A stretch of 8,759 nt of DNA from Halovenus sp. (GTDB lineage Archaea > Halobacteriota > Halobacteria > Halobacteriales > Haloarculaceae), in assembly GCA_028274925.1 (NCBI GenBank), contig JAQCNR010000504.1:1-8759 (forward strand), in the 5' to 3' direction. The position numbers and the translations under genes were made by a program. A model generated the notes under the pieces. That model worked only from the letters and a program-made list of their open reading frames with translations. It was not told where the DNA came from and searched no databases. Shown piece by piece: positions 5,911 through 8,759 of this stretch. How positions within the stretch are numbered: position 1 is the first letter of the stretch; every line of letters begins with the position of its first letter.

Positions 5911-7443
5911 ATGTCAAACACATACGTCGGTTCAATCGACCAGGGGACGACCGGAACACGGTTCATGATCTTCGACCACGGTGGACAGGTCGTCGCCAAC
6001 GAGTACGAACAACACGAACAGATTTACCCAGAACCAGGGTGGGTCGAACACGACCCGGTCGAAATCTGGGAGAATACCAAGGACGTCGTTCAGGCTGGTC
6101 TCGACCAGGCAGATATCGAGGCGTCACAGCTGGCGGCGCTGGGGATCACGAACCAGCGAGAGACGACTATCGTCTGGGACAGGGCCACCGGCAAACCGGT
6201 CTACAACGCGCTCGTCTGGCAAGACCGCCGGACGACCGACCGCGTCGAAGAACTCGAAGCAGCGGGGAAAGTTGAGGAGATTCGGGAGAAGACTGGGCTG
6301 GAGTGTGACGCCTACTTCTCGGCGACGAAAACCGAGTGGATTCTCGACAACGCCGACCCCGTCAAACTCGAAAGCAGTCGCTCGCGGGATTTGCGCGACC
6401 GGGCAGAAGACGACGAGTTGTTGATGGGCACGATTGACTCCTGGCTCATCTACAATCTGACTGGCAACCACATCACTGACGTCAGCAACGCTTCCCGGAC
6501 GATGCTGTACAACATCCACGACCTCGCCTGGGACCACGAACTCCTCGAAGAGTTCGATGTCCCAGAGTCGATGCTGCCGGAGGTTCGGCCCTCCTCTGAC
6601 GAGGACCTGTACGGCCACACTGACGCAGATGGCTTCCTGGGGGCGGAGGTGCCAGTCGCGGGCGCACTCGGCGACCAGCAGGCTGCCCTGTTCGGCCAGA
6701 CCTGCTTCGACGCCGGTGACGCCAAGAACACCTACGGCACAGGCTCGTTCTACCTGATGAACACCGGCACCGAAGCCGTCGAGTCCGACCACGGCTTGCT
6801 TACCACCATCGGCTTCCAGCGCTCGGGCGAACCAGTGCAGTACGCCCTCGAAGGCTCTATTTTCGTTACTGGGGCCGCTATCGAGTGGCTCGAAGACGTC
6901 GACCTCATCAACAACGCCGCACAGACTGCCGACCTCGCGAGTTCGGTCGACTCGACCGACGGGGTCTATATCGTCCCGGCGTTCACAGGCTTGGGCGCAC
7001 CCCACTGGGACGGCCGCGCCCGCGGTACCATCGTCGGGATGACCCGAGGGACGGGGAAAGAGCACATCGTTCGCGCGGTGCTGGAATCAATTGCATACCA
7101 GACTCGGGACATTGCCGAAGCGATGGAGGCTGACTCCGGTGTCGAAACAACGACACTCCGAGTTGACGGCGGCGCTGTCAAGAACAGTTTCCTCTGTCAG
7201 TTGCAGTCAGATATCATCCAGACCGATATCGCCCGGCCTGAAGTCGACGAGACGACGGCGCTTGGCTCGGCGTACGCCGCCGGACTCGCAGTTGGCTACT
7301 GGGAGACACTCGACGAACTCACGGCGAACTGGCAGATTGACGAGGAGTTCGAGCCCGAGATGGACGACGAGCAGGCAGACAAGATGTACAGTCGATGGGA
7401 CGACGCCGTCGAACGCTCTCTCGACTGGGCACAGGAGGAATAA
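5911..7443 (+). CDS. glpK: Glycerol kinase
   Basis: 510 residues (E. coli 502). It phosphorylates glycerol with ATP to sn-glycerol-3-phosphate in the cytosol, the entry step of glycerol catabolism. The FGGY-kinase fold is clear: phosphate-binding DQGTTGT (10-16), glycerol ligands R83, E84 and Y135 at the same numbers as in E. coli, the YNALVWQDRRT signature (98-108), catalytic D255 in GDQQAALFGQ (E. coli D245), F280 (E. coli F270), and the C-terminal DGGAVKNSF signature (419-427). A ten-residue insertion lies between about 148 and 168. The E. coli fructose-1,6-bisphosphate residue R236 is replaced by E246 and the EIIA-Glc zinc ligand E478 by Q488, so bacterial-style allosteric control is not expected. 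The start at 5911 has a Shine-Dalgarno; the divergent glpABC operon and the downstream membrane gene, 3 nt away, complete the pathway. Confidence 0.97.
   Translation: MSNTYVGSIDQGTTGTRFMIFDHGGQVVANEYEQHEQIYPEPGWVEHDPVEIWENTKDVVQAGLDQADIEASQLAALGITNQRETTIVWDRATGKPVYNALVWQDRRTTDRVEELEAAGKVEEIREKTGLECDAYFSATKTEWILDNADPVKLESSRSRDLRDRAEDDELLMGTIDSWLIYNLTGNHITDVSNASRTMLYNIHDLAWDHELLEEFDVPESMLPEVRPSSDEDLYGHTDADGFLGAEVPVAGALGDQQAALFGQTCFDAGDAKNTYGTGSFYLMNTGTEAVESDHGLLTTIGFQRSGEPVQYALEGSIFVTGAAIEWLEDVDLINNAAQTADLASSVDSTDGVYIVPAFTGLGAPHWDGRARGTIVGMTRGTGKEHIVRAVLESIAYQTRDIAEAMEADSGVETTTLRVDGGAVKNSFLCQLQSDIIQTDIARPEVDETTALGSAYAAGLAVGYWETLDELTANWQIDEEFEPEMDDEQADKMYSRWDDAVERSLDWAQEE
7434..7438 (+). promoter_or_regulatory. 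Shine-Dalgarno of the membrane-protein gene
   Basis: GGAGG inside the last codons of glpK lies 8 nt before the ATG at 7447. With only three bases between the glpK stop and this start, the two genes should be co-transcribed and probably translationally coupled. Confidence 0.75.
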
Positions 7444-7446
7444 TCC

Positions 7447-8541
7447 ATGTACGACATCATACTACAGGTTCCAGTGCTCGAAATGCCGTGGGAGGACTTC
7501 ATCGTCCTGCTCATTACAGCACTGGCCGGCGGAGCCTTCGGTGCAGCAATCGGTGCACTGCCAGCGTTCATCTTCACCGGGTTCGTGGTGTTCCTCGGTG
7601 AAGGGATCAACATTCTCCAGACCGAAATTGCTGGCGCAGCACCGGCCGTCGGTGCCGGAGAACTCGGTGCTGGGATTACCGGCGTCATCGGCTTCGGTCC
7701 GATTACCGGGCCGCACATCGCCTTCGCCGGCGGTGTCGCCGCCTCGGCGTACGCCGGGAAGAAATATCCCGAGATGGAACCCGAAGACTGGGACTACCAC
7801 TTCGGGAAAAACATCCTCTACGCCTTCGGGACCAAACCAGACATCCTCGCAGTCGGGGCCATCTTTGGTGCCCTCGGGATGCTCATCGCTCGGTTCGGGA
7901 GCGCACTCGTCGTGGTGGGTGGAACCGCAGCGACTGACTTCATCGCGGTGGCGGTGTTCCTGACAGCATTCATTGCACGTGGTGTCTTCGGCTACCCGAT
8001 TGTCGGGCGTGCGAGCGGGAGTCACCTGCTGGACATGTCGCCGTTCGAGCGTGAGGAACCACACGTCTCGGCAGATGGCGGCGAAGTGCCAGCAGAACAC
8101 CAGGGACGCCTCGCGACTGAGCCGTGGCTTCCCCACCAGTACAAGTGGTCCGGCGTCACCGCCATCGGTCTCGTCGGCGGGATTCTCGGCGGGTTCATCT
8201 ACATCAAGACTGGGAGCATCTTCATGGGCTATGCCATCTCGGCGATGAGCCTGCTGTTCCTCAACCTTGGGGTGGAAAAGATCCCTGTGACACACCATAT
8301 CACGCTCATCGGTGCCGTCGGCGCGGTTGTCTTCCTGCCGACCGCAGGCGCAGTCGCCGCCTTGCTCGCCGCTGGTGTGTTCGGCGCAATCAGTGGGCTG
8401 CTGGGCGAGTTGACCCAGCGGCTGTTCTACGCCCACTCCGGAACGCACGTTGACCCGCCGGCGATGGCTATCGCCATCTCGATGGTCTTCGTGGTCATTC
8501 TGTCGGTTACGGGGGTGCTTCCAAACGCCGGGTATCTCTAA
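7447..8541 (+). CDS. Uncharacterised polytopic membrane protein, candidate glycerol transporter
   Basis: 364 residues, rich in Gly and Ala, with about 9-11 hydrophobic segments (roughly 18-36, 38-52, 64-102 as one or two, 133-153, 155-181, 235-254, 257-275, 282-300, 301-320, 338-357). An acidic hydrophilic loop at 182-234 divides it in two. There is no signal peptide and neither NPA motif, so it is not of the MIP/GlpF family. The halves look related: LAGGAFGAAI (26-35) followed by IFTG (42-45) matches LVGGILGGFI (242-251) followed by IFMG (258-261) without gaps, and YAFGTKPD (125-132) matches YAHSGTHVD (328-336) ahead of the last helix of each half. The conserved-looking patch GFGPITGPH (82-90) is helix-breaking and could line a pore. 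A homologous gene follows glpK in Haloferax volcanii and, as I recall, has been called a putative glycerol facilitator; function is inferred from context only. Confidence 0.85.
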   Translation: MYDIILQVPVLEMPWEDFIVLLITALAGGAFGAAIGALPAFIFTGFVVFLGEGINILQTEIAGAAPAVGAGELGAGITGVIGFGPITGPHIAFAGGVAASAYAGKKYPEMEPEDWDYHFGKNILYAFGTKPDILAVGAIFGALGMLIARFGSALVVVGGTAATDFIAVAVFLTAFIARGVFGYPIVGRASGSHLLDMSPFEREEPHVSADGGEVPAEHQGRLATEPWLPHQYKWSGVTAIGLVGGILGGFIYIKTGSIFMGYAISAMSLLFLNLGVEKIPVTHHITLIGAVGAVVFLPTAGAVAALLAAGVFGAISGLLGELTQRLFYAHSGTHVDPPAMAIAISMVFVVILSVTGVLPNAGYL

Positions 8542-8546
8542 CGCTC

Positions 8547-8560
8547 CCGGTTCTTACCGG
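8547..8560 (+). terminator. Short hairpin after the glpK operon, possible terminator
   Basis: CCGGT and ACCGG flank a 4-nt loop (TCTT) five bases after the stop codon. The stem is only 5 bp and no T-run follows directly, so it is a weak candidate. Archaeal termination usually depends on a T-rich tract, and the better one is at 8642-8648. Confidence 0.25.
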
Positions 8561-8641
8561 ACCTCCAGTGAGACCACGGACCACCGCAAGCTAGCTGACC
8601 CCGACTCTCAGCACGGCAGCATGACACTCTCACAATCGCGG

Positions 8642-8648
8642 TTCTTTT
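8642..8648 (+). terminator. T-rich tract, possible terminator of the glpK operon
   Basis: TTCTTTT about 100 bases after the end of the membrane-protein gene is the first clear T-rich stretch on the plus strand and fits the oligo-T signals of archaeal transcription termination. It could equally be part of the AT-rich promoter of the next gene. Confidence 0.3.
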
Positions 8649-8664
8649 GATTATGGGGTTGAAA

Positions 8665-8674
8665 CTACCGGTAG
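8665..8674. repeat. 10-bp perfect palindrome upstream of the last gene
   Basis: CTACCGGTAG is its own reverse complement and ends 18 bases before the ATG at 8693. A weak AT-rich element (TTTGATTATG, 8646-8655) lies just upstream, so the palindrome would fall near the transcription start, a possible repressor site. It shares TACCGG with the hairpin at 8547-8560. Confidence 0.35.
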
Positions 8675-8692
8675 AGAACACACAGAGCAGAC

Positions 8693-8759
8693 ATGGACAT
8701 CGACACGAGAATCAAGCGCCGACAACGTCGTGAGACGGGGCCACAGTTGATCCAAGACC
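8693..8759 (+). CDS. Start of an unidentified gene, 3' end outside window
   Basis: Twenty-two codons from an ATG run open to the window edge, beginning MDIDTRIKRRQRRE. This is the first ATG after an in-frame TAG at 8672-8674, and GC-rich codon use resembles the other genes. The Arg/Lys-rich stretch at residues 6-13 could be a cytosolic anchor ahead of a membrane helix or part of a nucleic-acid-binding segment; too little is visible to name a family. No good Shine-Dalgarno is seen, so the mRNA may be nearly leaderless. It has its own upstream AT-rich region and need not belong to the glpK operon. Confidence 0.5.
   Translation, partial: MDIDTRIKRRQRRETGPQLIQD

Noticed and set aside
7447..8541. 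MIP/aquaporin glycerol facilitator (GlpF)
   Set aside because: No NPA motif in either half and too many hydrophobic segments for the six-helix MIP fold.
1..8759. CRISPR array, insertion sequence, tRNA or rRNA, attachment site
   Set aside because: No regularly spaced repeats, transposase motifs, terminal inverted repeats or cloverleaf-like sequence were seen; composition is even across the genes with no sign of recent insertion.

Overview
The window is a glycerol-catabolism locus from a halophilic archaeon (class Halobacteria). This is judged from GC-rich coding sequence, Asp/Glu-rich proteins with few Lys, Shine-Dalgarno sequences of the GGAGG type inside operons, AT-rich TATA-type promoter elements in the one long intergenic region, and glycerol-3-phosphate dehydrogenase and glycerol kinase sequences of haloarchaeal character. 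The genus cannot be fixed from the sequence alone.

Layout: (1) positions 1-1179, plus strand: the 3' part of a HAD-superfamily phosphatase gene cut by the window edge. (2) 1181-5539, minus strand: a tightly packed glpA-glpB-glpC operon, read from 5539 down to 1181, for the three-subunit respiratory glycerol-3-phosphate dehydrogenase. glpA and glpB overlap by 11 nt and glpB and glpC by 4 nt (ATGA). glpC ends one base from the stop of the convergent HAD gene. (3) 5540-5910: a divergent control region with a TATA-like element on each side, two GAAC-N5-GTTC dyads in the middle, and an 8-bp inverted repeat over the presumed glpK core promoter. (4) 5911-8541, plus strand: glpK (glycerol kinase), followed 3 nt later by a gene for a glycine-rich polytopic membrane protein. 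(5) 8542-8692: short intergenic stretch with a small hairpin, a T-rich tract and a 10-bp palindrome. (6) 8693-8759: the first 22 codons of an unidentified plus-strand gene.

Together the genes make a pathway from glycerol to dihydroxyacetone phosphate. The membrane protein may bring glycerol in (inference), GlpK phosphorylates it to sn-glycerol-3-phosphate, and GlpABC oxidises that to dihydroxyacetone phosphate and passes the electrons through Fe-S clusters to the membrane quinone pool. The divergent arrangement suggests shared, probably glycerol-responsive, control of both operons.

The most interesting points are: the membrane protein has no NPA motifs, so it is not an aquaporin-type glycerol facilitator, yet it shows signs of an internal two-fold repeat and is coupled to glpK. 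GlpK has lost the residues that in E. coli bind fructose-1,6-bisphosphate and the EIIA-Glc zinc site. The divergent promoter region holds clear dyad elements that look like operators.
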